Shown here piece by piece: positions 1 through 12,122 of a DNA stretch of 64,000 bases. The number at the start of each line of letters is the position of its first letter. The stretch's first letter is position 1. Below the pieces are notes generated by a model. It made no database searches. It had not been told where the DNA came from and worked only from the letters and a program-made list of their open reading frames with translations. This DNA is from Agapetus fuscipes. Its lineage: Eukaryota > Arthropoda > Insecta > Trichoptera > Glossosomatidae. The position numbers were made by a program, and so were the translations under genes. Where the stretch lies: contig OX637335.1 of assembly GCA_951799405.1 (NCBI GenBank), positions 16,744,342-16,808,341 of the forward strand, in the 5' to 3' direction.

Positions 1-611
1 GTTGATAAAACTTTTATACAACCCTTTTATCGCCAAATCGACTGACTTGAAATTGCATTCAAAATACGTCAACGGATATTTGAAAAACATCACTGACGAG
101 TTTGCAATGTTCATGGCATTTTTCTGCAATAAAAATGACGCGCGAATTTCATACTCGACACATTCATAAAATCTTTTGCATTTTTGACAAGGTTTCCGTG
201 AAAAAAGTTGGCTCAAAGCCAACAGTGCCAGTGTTTTTTTTTGTATTGTATGAAAAAAAAAATAACAGCAAACGCGTTAAATCAGACACGTTTTTAATCT
301 GAAAATACGCGGCAGTTTTTTATTACAAATATTTTTTTTGCTTTGCGCAAACTGCTAGAATTTTTATTGGATTTGCCATTTAAACATTTTTTTACAAATC
401 ACACTACTATATGGTTAAGTTAGCGAGATTTTGAATACAAAATATTTAAAAGTAAAAAAATCTGGAATATTGTTGTTGCCGTTGGTTGTTTTAAAGAAAA
501 AAAAACATTTAAAATGAAATTTAATATATCTCTGCAATTATGATTTTAGATTATAAGGTGTCAGCCTCATTCCGAACTATTAGTCAAGGATTAGTCAAGT
601 CAAATAAATAA
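1..611. other. AT-rich non-coding DNA
   Basis: No convincing exon, RNA gene or recognised repeat is visible. The short open frame at 102-302 is low complexity and ends in A/T runs. The stretch ends where an RTE-like LINE fragment begins. Confidence 0.6.
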
Positions 612-1508
612 ATTCATTGTGTTAAACAAGCGAATCTGGAAGGGCATGGCATACAGATTGGAGAGAGAAAAGTCGGAGTTCTGCTTTATGCTGATGATGC
701 AGTATTAATTGCTGATTCAGCAGCAGAACTTCAGGCAATGCTCTCTAGTCTGAACCATGCTCTGTGTGCAAGCAAGTTGAAAATTAATGCAAGTAAGACG
801 AAAGTACTGATTTTTGACAGAAGGGATGAAACTGAAGAATGCACTTTCATGTTGAATGGTACGAAAGTTGAAATTGTGGATGAATTTAGATACTTGGGAA
901 GTATGTTTGAAAAGAATGGAAAGATGACAAGAGAACTTGAGAATAGGGTGTGCAAGGGAAAGCAAGTGGTCGGTGCAATAGGAAGAATAGCAAAGAACAA
1001 GCGATTGACGATGGATCTGAGAATGGCGGTACACAATGGCATATTGTTACCGACTTTGATGTATGGAAGTGAAGCATGGACAGTGAACGATAGCGAAATG
1101 AGTAAAGTATGTACGGTGGAAATGAAGCATTTGAGAAGTATGACAGGAAAAACTTTGAGGGATAGAGTTAGGAATGAATGGGTAAAAAAAGAATGTAATT
1201 TGAAAGAGGATGTGAAAGCTAAAGTACAAAAGAATGTGATGAGATGGTTTGGGCATGTGGAAAGAATGAAAGATGATAGACTGACAAAGTATGTATACAA
1301 AGAAAGTGTGAAAGGAAAAAGAGGGAAGGGACGACCGAGAAAAGTATGGAGTGATCAGATTGAGGAGATTGTGAAGGAATGGGATATACAAAGTGAGCGT
1401 AAAAGAAGAAAATGCATGAAAAAGGTGATGGATATGAAGGAATTGAAAGAGATATGTCAGGATAGGAAAAAATGGAGGCAACTCTGCAGAGGCTCTGGCC
1501 ACCCCTAG
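612..1508 (+). pseudogene. RT/C-terminal ORF2 fragment of RTE-like LINE
   Basis: This is the coding part of the truncated element. Catalytic YADD is present, but the upstream RT motifs (A box and earlier) and the endonuclease are absent, so it cannot encode a working reverse transcriptase. The frame is intact, which suggests a fairly recent insertion. The apparent start Met at 738 lies inside the RT domain and is not a real start. Confidence 0.75.
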
Positions 1509-1541
1509 CGGAATGGCGACAGAGTTACAGTTACAGTTACA
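612..1541 (+). mobile_element. RTE-like LINE fragment, 5'-truncated
   Basis: This is a 5'-truncated non-LTR retrotransposon copy. It is open from the codon after a TAA at 609-611 through the stop at 1506-1508, about 299 codons, with no internal stop. The reverse transcriptase active-site motif YADD is at 687-698. It is followed by the thumb-like region and a long C-terminal part ending in a basic GKRGKGRPRK stretch and a Cys-containing terminus. That organisation is typical of RTE-like and related LINE ORF2 C-termini; the clade is inferred from memory. Endonuclease and most of the RT are missing. Just after the stop comes a short 3' UTR (GGAATGGCGACAG) and a (TTACAG)n tail of about three units. 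Sister 3' ends lie at 25.06, 32.87, 42.88 and 52.97 kb. Confidence 0.8.
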
Positions 1542-2199
1542 AATGACGCCTAAAGCGCTTAAAAATATAAACACGAGTTCAAATTCGATTAAGGCACCGC
1601 AACTTTTTTTTTAAACTTTGATTTAGGAAGTTAAGAAAGGCATTTTAATACCACGCACGGTAAGCGATAGTTTTTTTTTAAATGAAAAAAAAAGTAAGAA
1701 TTTTTCTGCAATACAAAAGCATTGAATGTAACAGACTTATCATTTCAATGCAAATATTTGTTGTCCTTGGGGTCTTTGTTTTTTTTTTTTTTTTTCAGTT
1801 TTTGAACATGCCACCCGCCCTTCTAACGAGTTCTGTAAATGCGAATGTAACCCTGTAACTTCGTACAATTGTTTGCGAAAAAAAAACACAAAAAATACGG
1901 CGAACTTCATTAAAAACCGCTTTTCGTATTTTTTTATTTTTTTGTTTCTACCGTCATATACGAAGTTCTGGGAAACGTTGAATTGTATTTAATAACTTTC
2001 AAAAAGCGACAAAAAAAAGGAATGTTGCAATTTTGTTATTTCATTTTATTGTGTTTTTTAAGTCACTGTATTCTAATTTTTTTTTTTCCTTGACTTATAC
2101 GTAGGTTGATATTGTTTCACTTTGCCAACAACCTTGTTTTAGGGAATGGCAGCAAGCGTTCCAAATTTGATTTTTTATTTTGTGAGTCCGCATACAGAT
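1542..2199. other. AT-rich spacer
   Basis: Homopolymer-rich non-coding DNA with long T and A runs, for example around 1779-1796. No gene or repeat family recognised. Confidence 0.5.
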
Positions 2200-2378
2200 C
2201 GAATAGGAGTTGTAGGCTTTCACAGCCGGCTGATGCTGCAGAGTTGCTTTCCGGGATCTGTTGTCGTGGTCTGTGGGAGCTGAAGCTTCTGGACGTTTCA
2301 CCTATGTCTACGCCCATGTCAAGGAGCCCATCGTAGACATGGGCGAAACGTCCGGAAGCTCCAACTCCTATAGACGAC
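2200..2378 (+). repeat. Foldback repeat with degenerate hammerhead-like end (CCGGAAGCTCC family)
   Basis: A dispersed repeat beginning near the CCGGCTGATG motif at 2227, with TTGCTTTCCGGGATCTGTTG in the middle. It ends in a local inverted repeat: a strand and its complement around GTCTACG, then GCCCAT paired with ATGGGC, followed directly by GAAACGTCCGGAAGC. Related copies are at 39.59-39.92 kb (both orientations, forming a foldback) and 60.60-60.72 kb. The hairpin followed by GAAAC resembles hammerhead stem II plus core, but the CUGAUGA box is not preserved here. Confidence 0.6.
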
Positions 2379-2391
2379 GCGACGTTAACAG

Positions 2392-2649
2392 GTCATCTCC
2401 GTGGTGCTTGTTTATGTCCCTCAGAAGTAATTTCACATGAGCAATGTTTGTATGTGTACTGGACCAATGTGTCTTATAAAAACTAGAAAATGATTTAAAA
2501 TATATTTTAAAAAACTTTCACATTATCGTGGTGTATGTTTTTTCTTAGCTCAGATTGTGTAGAATGTGATTCTTAAGGTGTGTAGGTTAATTAAGAGGTC
2601 ATCGTTGAATCAAATGGTAGATAAGACAAACGAGCACTGGGGAGACGAG
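2392..2649. mobile_element. MITE family B copy 1 (~255 bp)
   Basis: One of five copies of a short element with imperfect terminal inverted repeats built on TCRTCACCYYAGTGCTYGTT. The interior is recognisable by CACATGAGCAATGTTTGTAT, then TGTACTGGACCAATGTGTCT, and later TTAGCTCAGATTGTGTAG. There is no coding capacity, so it is non-autonomous and was presumably mobilised by an unseen transposase. Other copies are at 8998, 38562, 48184 and 52491. Confidence 0.75.
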
Positions 2650-2683
2650 ATCCCGGAAAGCAAATCTTCAGCACAACTTATAT

Positions 2684-2933
2684 AATCTAATCTAATCTAA
2701 GTTGCAAAAATACGTAACATTGGAGATTCACATTAAATTCATTTTCACATGCAGACACGTATAAGTTTGCAATTAAACATGCCGCATGTGGACTTACAAT
2801 ATAAAAACCCCAATCTCAAATGAACATACACCCTGCAACTCTTGCCAACCTTTCCTGAAACAGGGGTGATATCGGCAAAGTGAACCATCTTCTACAGCAT
2901 GGGTGGTCAGCCACATACCAACCTAAATGCCAA
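2684..2933 (-). repeat. High-copy repeat A with (TTAGA)n tail, full copy
   Basis: Near full-length copy in reverse orientation; the (CTAAT)n run at 2684-2700 is the complement of the (TTAGA)n tail. Diagnostic segments are GCCGCATGTGGAC, TCTTGCCAACC and GAAACAGGGGTGA. This is the most frequent repeat in the window and is not obviously tRNA-derived. A simple-repeat tail and frequent truncation suggest retroposition. Confidence 0.75.
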
Positions 2934-3320
2934 ATTAATCTCAAAATATCCATACATCTTTGCAATTTAGGTTATGGATTACAGACTGACGTTATTTGAC
3001 AGTATTACGTGAGAAAATTCCAAAAGCAGTAAACTTCAATAACGGGCAGTTCCTAAATCCAATGATGGAGGTCCTGTTGAATAACAATGGAAGAGCTATA
3101 ATATCTTAAAGGTTTCTGGACGAGTTCGAATCCTGGACCATGTCACAAGATTTATCGATGCTGATGAGAAAGACCCAAAACGTGATCTTAAACTACATAG
3201 ACCTCTAAAGACCTCAAAGCAACAAATATGATTCATATTCTTTTCTGCAAGATATCGTTTCCTTTAATGTTTAAAAAAGCTTTAAAAAAATGTCTTCAAT
3301 ACACTATTTATTATCCCTTC
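2934..3320. other. Spacer
   Basis: No gene or recognised repeat. Mixed AT-rich sequence between repeat A and a SINE-D copy. Confidence 0.5.
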
Positions 3321-3600
3321 TTAATATAATAATATTCGTTTTAGGATGATTTATTTGGTGAGCGCTGTTTTTGTGTCAATCACGAACTCTCTGCAAGCTT
3401 GGTTATCTAGCAAGATGTAGTTGCTGTAATGTTGGATGGACATTTGGGGACCGGTCTTTGAAAATAACATATTAACAAATATGAATTTTTCATCCCAGCA
3501 AAGAGCATATTTGAAAATATAAATGGTTTATTTTTGTGCTCTGCCTGAATTCGAACTCACAACTTTTTTGATTGAGATCTTTTAATTCATGATTTAGAAG
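3321..3600 (-). mobile_element. tRNA-derived SINE family D, L2-type tail
   Basis: Reverse-strand SINE. Read on the minus strand it has a tRNA-like head with a degraded B box (GAATTCGAACTC region, 3549-3560), a body containing TCCATCCAACATTACAGC, and a 3' end reading CACAAAAACAGCGCTCACC, followed by an AT-rich (ATT)-like tail. That 3' end matches the last part of the L2-like LINE at 38.33 kb. The full-length reference copy is at 59.80 kb. Confidence 0.7.
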
Positions 3601-3613
3601 AAAACCTTACATT

Positions 3614-3938
3614 TTTTTTTTTTTTTTTTTAAGAAATCCTGTGCGGGAGACTCCCTAGATTCTAAAGACTCTAGGGGTCTATGACACTTGTTGTAGTGCC
3701 GTAGAGGTGTACGAGCTTGGTCGTCGCTACAAAGCGCCAATACTCAAGCAAGACCCAGTTGCTGTAAGGCTGGATGGACCTTTGGTGACCGGTCATTGGT
3801 AAAGGTTTATGAATTTTTCAACCCAGCGAAGAGCACATTCGAAATATAATTGATATATTTGTGTGCTCCGCCGGGATCCGAATCCACAACCTTCCATTTG
3901 CGAGTCCGAAGTGTTGCCACTACGGACTACGGACCGGT
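3614..3938 (-). mobile_element. tRNA-derived SINE family D with a different 3' tail
   Basis: On the minus strand, the head and body are the same as in the neighbouring SINE-D copy: GTAGTCCGTAGTGGCAACAC head, B-box-like GGATTCGGATCCC, and the TCCATCCAGCCTTACAGCAA body. Past the CGACCAAGCTCG junction (near 3714) the sequence switches to CACCTCTACGGCACTAC and ends CCGCACAGGATTTCTT plus poly(A). This tail also occurs alone at 32.76, 33.07 and 42.23 kb. This looks like tail exchange rather than decay. Confidence 0.7.
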
Positions 3939-5007
3939 CCAAGTCCGTAACAACAACATTGTCTCATGGATCCTGAAAAAAAAATATCCAGGTATCTTTC
4001 AACTTTTAAAAAATTTTCAGCTGAGCGTTGATCTATGTATTTGCAATTTATTAGCTACGATGTGTGGGAGTCTTTCATGGTTCATTCTAGAATCATGATT
4101 TCTATCAAGTCGCCACTATGTCCTCTATTTCACAAGTTTTTCGTGATGGTCATAGCGAACGCGATCTCACAAAGTTTTTACCTGTGATTATTCCAGAACT
4201 TTGAAAATGGACGTTTTCAATAGTCATTTAGTTTTTTTGTGTCCGCTCTAACTTCTACGCCGTAGCCCATAATAGGTCTTACTTTTTTTTGTATTATATC
4301 TGATAAAAAAAGAAAACTTAAATTGAAAGAAAAAAGACGCGGAGCGTAGCAAAATACACTTCTACATTATTTAAAGAATAAATTACCCACTTATTAGACT
4401 GGGGTAAGCAGACATTTGAATGTAAATTTGGTTTTCGAGTTTTGCAAAAAAAAAAAAATGTTTTCGCAGCATTTTGGTGTCAGCCTGTTTTGTAAGAAGG
4501 TGAGCGAGTATTGCTTTGTTTAGACAAAGACAGAAATTAAGTGGCAATTGGATTTTTGTAGTCATTCTTGTAAATACAATGTTTAGTTGCTTTTCTAAGT
4601 CATTCAATGGAAAAAATAACGGACATTATTGAGAAATATTTTAGGGAGCAGATGCTTGATATTGTCTCTTGTATAATTTATTATTTTTTATGAATGAATT
4701 TGCCAAGACGGTGTTGTTTAGATTTGGAATTAATGTCCATAGCGATTATTCAAACAATCACAAGCACCCTAACCACCTGGCTAAATGATGTCACATATTT
4801 TTTGGATTTAATTGTGTGCACTCTATTGACATTATAATTTTTTTGCTCTTGACTCTTGCAAAAATGCGAGCTTAGTCCACAAACAGTATTGAAAAATGTT
4901 CTGAAATTAATATTAAAATTCAATAAGACTGTACAAGGAAATTTTCACTGGTTCGTATAGAGTCAAAAATATTATTACAAAAAAATTAACGAAAAAATAA
5001 TTTCCAT
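3939..5007. other. AT-rich spacer
   Basis: No exon, RNA gene or repeat family recognised. Open frames here are short and low complexity. Confidence 0.5.
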
Positions 5008-5230
5008 TTAGTCGGTGTTATAGCCGCGGGGATCAAGACAGGTTATTTGGAACCGGATAACGCTGGTTCGAATCCCGCGACGATAACTTCGACCCTGGTT
5101 CAACAGATGCCGTTGCATGCACACAAGCTTCTGCTTTCGCATGAAGACAACTGGCCAGGTAAAATAGGTTGGTGGATTGCATCCCTTTCCACAAATCTAT
5201 TTTTTAAAATTAAAAAAAAAAAAAAAAAAT
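5008..5230 (+). mobile_element. tRNA-like SINE family E
   Basis: A B-box-like GGTTCGAATCCCGCG at 5065-5079 preceded by a weak A-box-like segment, then a body containing GACCCTGGTTCAACAGATGC, ending in a run of A at 5210-5229. The body motif recurs at 42.49 kb. The head is too degraded to fold as a functional tRNA. Confidence 0.6.
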
Positions 5231-6740
5231 ATTAATCTTATTGTTGACCAAATCCTAGATTGAAGCCTTGAACTCGGTACGTCTCATTTCAGTGTAAACA
5301 ATAAATCGTTTACAAGCAGCTTAAATCTATCTTTTGTCCATTCATTTTTAGACTAACCACTTTTTCTGATTCCATCTGAACAAGGACGTCAACTTCACGT
5401 TTTTTTGAGAGAGAGAACAATCCTCGACCAGCCTTACTCCGATGCCCCCTGACGATGTGTTTTTGTTAACCGTGATTGTGAATATGCTAAGGTTTTGTTC
5501 TGTGCGGTGTTTCCTTTTGTATGGTAAGACGATGTCGCTCTAGTTCATGTGTGAATGTGCAGCCAGAAGGCACGCATCCCGAAAGTCGAACGCATCTCGG
5601 CCCATCACATACACACACACTAATGTAAATATTGTATAAGTTTAATGGTTTGTGTGTTGAGATTGTGAAGATTCAAATTTAAGTCAATATTGTATTTTTT
5701 TTTAATCTGAGAATCTTTTTTAGGATGATTCTCAATATACGTTTCCATATTTATGTGATACAATAAAATCAAGAATTATTCTTTATACTGCTTATTTTTT
5801 GTTCAGAAAAGCGGTTTTGTGCCTAAGATTGTTTTTTTAAGATCATTATGGATGTAGCGTTCATTCGTTCACTGGAATTGTGTATACTTTATCGAGCCAC
5901 AATGAAAACTGTAGATTAAAGAAGGTTAAAAAGTGTTTTTAATCCTTCGACGGGATATGAAATAAATGCAAATTTCATCACTTAAAGTTCAACGAAGTAT
6001 ATATCATTTAAAAATGCACAAAAATTTCAATGCTGCCTTATACAGAATCATATTTAAGACTTGAAAGGTTTTGACTATAATCTTCTTCATTAATAAACTT
6101 GTGTTTATTCACAGTCATTTTCTATATTCTGTAGAAAAATAAGTAAGGTTGTACTTAAATTGGTCATTATTGTTTAATTATCATGAAATGTAAATCAGTA
6201 TTTCTATTAAAGGTATGGTCCAAAAAAAGAGCCCTCTTAAAAAAAGAGCCCTCTAAAAACAGAAAAAAAATGAGGATTTCAAATAAAAAATGAACGTACA
6301 AAATCGTTGCATATTCTAAACATTCGACGTGTACATGTTTCAAATGTATCACGTTTATCGATATCCTTTAAATTTCGGGCTTAAAAAGGACAAAAATCCA
6401 GCTCGTACCTACGTTAAGTCTACTCCAACTACTTTTAACTATCAAAAAGTTTTGTAATGCAACATAATTTTGTTTTAACAATTATATCGATTGAAATTAA
6501 CTGCGCTAGTATGAAATGAAAGTATTCAGTGACATTTCATTTTTTTGCGTGGATTTCCGTCAGATTGGAAATAAATGAGTCTTATTGACCATATTTTTTT
6601 GTATTATTTTTAGAATCATACCGCTCTCTTTATCTTGCTTATAGTGATTTGAATGTATGTGTGTGCTATGTGTCGAGATGCACTCGACTCTCGGAATACA
6701 CAGCCGGGGCTCGTAGAGAGGAAGGAAGAGGGGCTTTATC
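5231..6740. other. AT-rich non-coding DNA
   Basis: No supported gene. A small direct repeat of AAAAAGAGCCCTCT is present at 6222-6255. Otherwise nothing is recognised. Confidence 0.5.
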
Positions 6741-6920
6741 TGTCAAGGGTGGGAGGGAGGGGGGGGGGTTGCTGAAGGGAAAACAGGAGGGGGGAGGCAG
6801 CCAATGCGGGGAGAAGGGGAGGGGGGAGCCACCCCTAACTATTGATACTTGGAGGAACTCTCTTTATCGGCCGCAACAAGCGATTCACTTGTCGCTCTTT
6901 AGTACGATGTGACGTCACGG
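6741..6920 (+). promoter_or_regulatory. G-rich tract with G-quadruplex potential and CRE palindrome
   Basis: GGGTGGGAGGGAGGGG starts at 6747 and has single-base loops, the most stable G-quadruplex type. Further G runs extend to about 6832. A perfect TGACGTCA (CRE/ATF site) lies at 6910-6917, about 80 bp after the G-rich block. This is sharply different from the AT-rich surroundings. No TATA or coding sequence follows, so any regulatory role is inference. Confidence 0.35.
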
Positions 6921-8330
6921 GAGATAGCGCGTTTACGTGTGAGCCTTTCAAGCCTTTACAACTCCTCAGCGTGTTTTGAAAAAGTGCTAAGGTGCGATGA
7001 TACCCCGAGAATTCAATTTTTTGTGTGCGGTACATCCAACGGACCACAAATAATTGAAAGATGTAAAAAAACGTAAGATGTATGCAAAATATAGGTGGGC
7101 AAAAAAGAAAAACACTTTTAAACAACAACGAAAAACTACCAGAAGTGTTAAATCATTTTAAATTTGAATTAAGTACGAATTGGGGTGAATAGAAGAACGG
7201 GTTTCTTAATTTTTCATTGGAGTGGAGTCGACGTTATCGAGAGACGTGCTTCTTATTTGGAGAAAAAACCCTTATTCTTAGTCTTCCATCACAAATGAAT
7301 ACTTTTCTTACACACTCTTTCTCGAAGTTAATTTAAAAAGCAGATAAAATAACAGGATTGACCTAAAGTTAACTTAATAGCTTAAAAAAAACTGTTCTTT
7401 TTGTATAGCTCATTTATATTTGGCACACTTCTTCGGTGTGTTGTCGCACCTTACGTGTATTATATTATATGTACTAGGATTCGATAGACACTCTACTGTG
7501 ACAGTGTACGAGTTATGAATAGAATTGTTGTGATTTATGATTTGACAGCTACGTGTGATAAAATTCACGGTAAGTTTTACACGTACCTACATGCATAAAC
7601 GTAAAGTATCTAGAAAATTTAATTCAATGAAAAAATGTATGTGTGAAAATGACATTGAGAAAACCTATCATTTTCTTGCCTCGAAATGAGAATAAATAAA
7701 CAATGCGCCTAAAATTTTTGACAGATGATGTATGGAATCAAACACGGCAATCAAGGATATTTGTAGAAAATGGAAAAAAGGATGAAAATGTAGGTTTTTT
7801 TTAATCATTTCTCAAGAAAACTTATATTTACGTTTCTAAGCCATAGAAATATTACTGTTTACATTTTGTTAAACATATAACTACTTTGCTGTTATGTAAT
7901 TAAACAAAAAATTCAGGTGCATTGTTTCATGTAAGCTCTTTTCTAGTATTAGAATCTCTCATAAACTGCAAGCCATTCCTACCATACTCTCTCTCTACGA
8001 AACAGCATAATATTTTATAATGCATGAGCTGAGCGCTCTATAAAACTTTTGTCCATAAAATAAGACCGGGCAGCAAGGTTTGCCGCAGCGAAGTGTGGAA
8101 TCCCAGGTGTTAAACAAAAGAGAGAATTCAATCTCTTCCAGAGCAAGTGTATATCACAGGTTGACATGTTCTCCTACCATTCGATTTGTTTCCAAACAGA
8201 CCTCCATACATTGTGTGTCCGTAAAGTAGTAAGATATTTTTACTTTGTTGCAGTCCGTAGGAACTGTTATAAAGTTTTGTATTCGTCGGAAAAAATTGAG
8301 GTTTCGACGGAAATGAGTTGTCCTGTACCA
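6921..8330. other. AT-rich non-coding DNA
   Basis: No gene or recognised repeat. The short open frames show no conserved domain. Confidence 0.5.
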
Positions 8331-8470
8331 GGACATGTCAAAAAACCTAAAATGTTGAACCGGTCCGTCCGTCCATATGTATGTTTGTCCCAGACAAAAC
8401 TACTGATCGCAGAGACACCATTTTTTTTAATCCGATCAAAAAGCTTCAAAACAGTTTCCATCATAGTACA
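8331..8470 (-). repeat. Dispersed repeat shared with 49.56-49.69 kb
   Basis: Read on the minus strand it has GTGTCTCTGCGATCAG followed by CATACATATGGACGGACGG. The same order of motifs appears on the + strand at 49623-49671, so the two loci are copies of one unidentified element. Confidence 0.55.
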
Positions 8471-8997
8471 CTCCTACCAAATTTCATTCACTACAAAAAG
8501 AAAATAAGTTGCCTTTACCTCTTGCAAAGACTTATCTTCTAAAGGCAGTGCCTTATTATACATGTCAGCTATCTGTATCTGTTCGTTACTCTCCTTTTGA
8601 GATATAAATTGGATGAGACATGCATGATCCCTTTCAAATCCTGGAAGTATGAAGTTCTTAGGTGCACTCTTGTTCGCCTTCGGCCCATATTGTCTTGGCC
8701 ATCTTCCTTCAAATCCCGATCTCAAATGCCTTTAGGTGATCCTTTTCGTATTTCTGGATAGTACAGGCTTCACAACCATTCTAGATCATCAAAGGGAATT
8801 AATTACTTATGCTAGAACTTCCACAGACATCCAAATAGATCTTTGCCTCACACACTAGACGTATTTTGTCACTACTCTGCCTGTTTTTTTCTCTATCTGG
8901 CGTCTGGTTGGGAGTTAGTAGTATATCGAGATGTATGTATGAAAGCTTCCCCATGGTTTGTCCAGTAATCCATAGACAATCCGGGCGAAATGCGCTG

Positions 8998-9247
8998 ATC
9001 ATCCCCTTAATGCTTGTTTGTATTATGTCGATCAGAGGTTATTTCACATGAGCAATGTTTGTATGTGTACTGGACCAATGTGTCTTATAAAAACTAAAAA
9101 TTGATTGAAAATTTTTAAAACAACTCTCACACTTTCGTATTTTTTTCTTAACTCAGATTGTGTAGGATGTGATTTTTAAGACAATTTCCTTGAAAGGTCA
9201 TCTTTGAATCAAATGGCAGATAAGCCAAACAATAATTGTGGGGAGGT
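8998..9247. mobile_element. MITE family B copy 2
   Basis: Terminal inverted repeats TCATCCCCTTAATGCTTGTT (left) and the complementary right end at about 9228-9247. The interior (CACATGAGCAATGTTTGTAT and so on) matches the 2.39-kb copy closely. Confidence 0.75.
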
Positions 9248-9500
9248 TGTGTTTTGGCCGCCAGTCTCGTTCCTCTGCAGACAGGAGTGTACGACACGTT
9301 CTGCCGCCCAACCATGTGCAAACCTTCGGATGGTTTTATTTTTTTTCCTCGGAAATTTATTGGCGGGTAATCCTTGGATTGTGTCGACCCAGGGATTAGG
9401 CTCCGGCTCTAAAGCCGCGCTCCGGGCGGGTCCCCTTAAGCCGGATTTTATATCAATTGTAAATAAAACTTACAATTGTTGCGGGCGATATTTTTTTTAA
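9248..9500. other. GC-rich island of unknown origin
   Basis: A GC-rich block (GGCTCCGGCTCTAAAGCCGC, then GGGCGGGTCC) followed by AATAAA at 9462-9467. An open frame of 98 codons overlaps it (9204-9500) but begins inside MITE B and matches nothing I know. A retroelement LTR fragment is possible but unproven. Confidence 0.35.
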
Positions 9501-9660
9501 ATTTCACCAAAGACAAAGAAATATTTATTGGCCTACAATTTTTAATAAATCAATACAGTACAACACAGTAGGTACTCTACTTTGGAGGTCTACAGAGCTA
9601 TAGATTAATATGAGGTTAAATAATCCTACTTAAAAATACATACAACATTGTCAATGCTGA

Positions 9661-9850
9661 CATTACGCCAATCCCTTCATTTTAAAATGAGGTTTCCCTG
9701 CACGCAAAGGAATTAGTTCATGCGTAGGCTGAGTAAGCCTTTCAGTATTTTGATTTTTAGGGAAATTATTTCTGGCATTCTTGGTGATAATAGAACCCTG
9801 GTTTTTGTCATTGAAAATGCAAGCATTCTACCAACTGAGCTATCGACCTG
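9661..9850 (-). mobile_element. tRNA-derived SINE family C
   Basis: On the minus strand the head reads CAGGTCGATAGCTCAGTTGG (A box) then TAGAATGCTTGCATTTTC; the B box is degraded. The body ends in the CTTACTCAGCC-like segment. Seven other copies are in the window. The best preserved is at 28.87 kb. Confidence 0.75.
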
Positions 9851-11869
9851 ATTTTTTTTTAGATTTTAAAATACCAAATTATTTCTTAAAAACCACAAGT
9901 GCGTTTACTATAATTTTGTTCTTTGGATATATCATTGTGTAATGTTGTATTCAAACCCATATACAGCTTTTGGATACACGCAAAGAGTAATATTGTAGAG
10001 TTAGTAATGGCTTGAAAAAAAGCCCCCGATAGGCTTAGAATCCGACTCTGAGAGCAAATATATTTTTTGGATAGTTTTCTTCATTTTTCTCACTTAGAAA
10101 AAGGCACCGATAGCTTTCAAACTTCGCTGGGATTATCGGAAAAGACATTTAGCATCTGTCAGGTGATGTAGTTGAAAAAAAAAACATCTCTCTCTCGCAT
10201 TTCGCTCCCTGCTTAGCCTATACCTACTGAAATACTGGTCAAGGGACAGAATAAATGTAGCAAAAAATAAACAGCTGAAAACTTTTACAGCACTGCTGTA
10301 TTTTCACAGAAAATTTGTAACAATAACCGATCAGACTTGAATCATATATTTTTTGATTCTTCCAATAAAAAGTTGTACGGAATAAAAAGTAAATTTCATA
10401 TAACTTTTCATTGGATGTCATAAGGGGACAAGTAAATTTTACGCAAAAGAGGCACAGACAGAACCATTGAAGAAGTTGTTGGAGCAAAGGTCACTTATGT
10501 ACCAATAATCTTCGATCACGAGCAACAACAACTTTTCTCCGACAGTATGATTCGTGTTTTTAGAATGCACGTCTCTTGATGACATTGAACACGACTCCAA
10601 CACAACGTTGAGAAATCCGTTTTCTTTACACTTGAGAGAGAAAAAAGAATGGTTTTCAGTTGCTTTACAAACATTTTCCTTTTCCAAGAAACTCACACTA
10701 AAAATTGAACAACGGTATTAAAATGAAGTATACGAAAAACTTTTCGTAGATTAAAATAATTTTATGATAATTTTAAGATTTTTTCTTATTCATATTTTTA
10801 GTTGTGTGTATAAACAAGTAAGATTCATTGTGGATATTTCCATTTAATGTTTATTTTACAGGTACTGATTTTTCGTGCAGTTTCCAGTAATTTTGTTCTT
10901 TGATTTGGTGTCAAAGGTTTCCCGAGTTTAAGAAAATATTAATGTTTTGTTTATGCAATCATTTTTAATCTCGTTGACCATGGACAATCCTCCATTATCG
11001 TAAGTTGCACAAGGAATTTTAAAGCTCATGCAAAAACAAAAAACGTCATTTCCAGCCCCTCTAGGTGCAACGTTACCAAATAACTGAAGGATTGGTCATG
11101 GGTTCAAAGTTGACAGGCTTAAAATTCACATAAGCCTGTTACTAACCTTCTAGGTTCAATATTTGTGATTTAAAACATACTTTTTCTTTATACTTTTTAC
11201 ATTTTAATTTTAAGCTCCAAAAACAACATGAATGAACACACTACTCCACAACCTAAAAGGATTCACATTACCATACCTTTGAAAGGCGAAAAAACTATTC
11301 TTTCGGGACACATAGTGGATCTTGGACTGTCCAGTACCTTCAAATATCTAAAAATTTGAATCAAATAACTTCTGATTAGTAAATCAATGCAATAATCTGT
11401 AAGTTACGATTGACAGCTGAAAATTACGTTATTCCATAGCGTGAACATATGTTTCACGTGACTAGTGATCTTGGAACAAAGAACATCCATGATTCAATAA
11501 TTATAATAATTCACTTAATTTTTTCATTGGCACTGTTGTGTGACAATGTCAGTCCAAGGAAGCCCAAAAAGGTTTGGTGGAAAGATTGTTTTTCAGATGT
11601 GTCTTGAAGTACCTTTTGTCAGTAATCTCTCAAACTAGAGTTACCAATCAGTTGCATACTCCAATAGCTTCAGTAAGATTAAACAATTTCCTTTTAAAGT
11701 CTTGATCACGCTTCTCAACAGTTGATTATTGCTCTCAACAAGGCATTTTACCTCTTGCTCTTCTACAAGTATCTTTAAAAATGTTGTAGTTCTTTTTTAA
11801 ATTCATGCAAAATGACCTTGAAAAAGACCAGCACCGGTTCAAGTACACCAGAACTTCTGAGAAGGTTGA
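9851..11869. other. AT-rich non-coding DNA
   Basis: No exon, RNA gene or repeat family recognised in about 2 kb. Confidence 0.5.
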
Positions 11870-11975
11870 AGCGCCTGGCTAACCATTGATAATGCCCATT
11901 GAAGCCTATGGGCGAAACTGTGCGGAATAAAAACTAACCAGACCACGGCTACACAGCCCGAAAAAAAAGGCCTTG
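11870..11975 (+). repeat. Hammerhead-like hairpin remnant with flanking repeat sequence
   Basis: Contains TTGATAAT followed by a 6-bp hairpin GCCCAT/ATGGGC and GAAAC (11886-11917), the order expected for a decayed hammerhead core (consensus CUGAUGA, stem II, GAAA). The downstream CCACGGCTACACAGCC is repeat-like. Two core changes in the first box make activity unlikely. Confidence 0.4.
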
Positions 11976-12122
11976 AAACCGATTGAAGCACACTTAAAAG
12001 GCACATTTGAACTCACCAACAGTCCAAATTTCACACAATGCTAGCGGAGGCACGTCACCAATATGCTCATTCTGATGTAGTTGTATGTTAAAGTGGTTGG
12101 TGTGTGTATGCGTGTGTTGCAG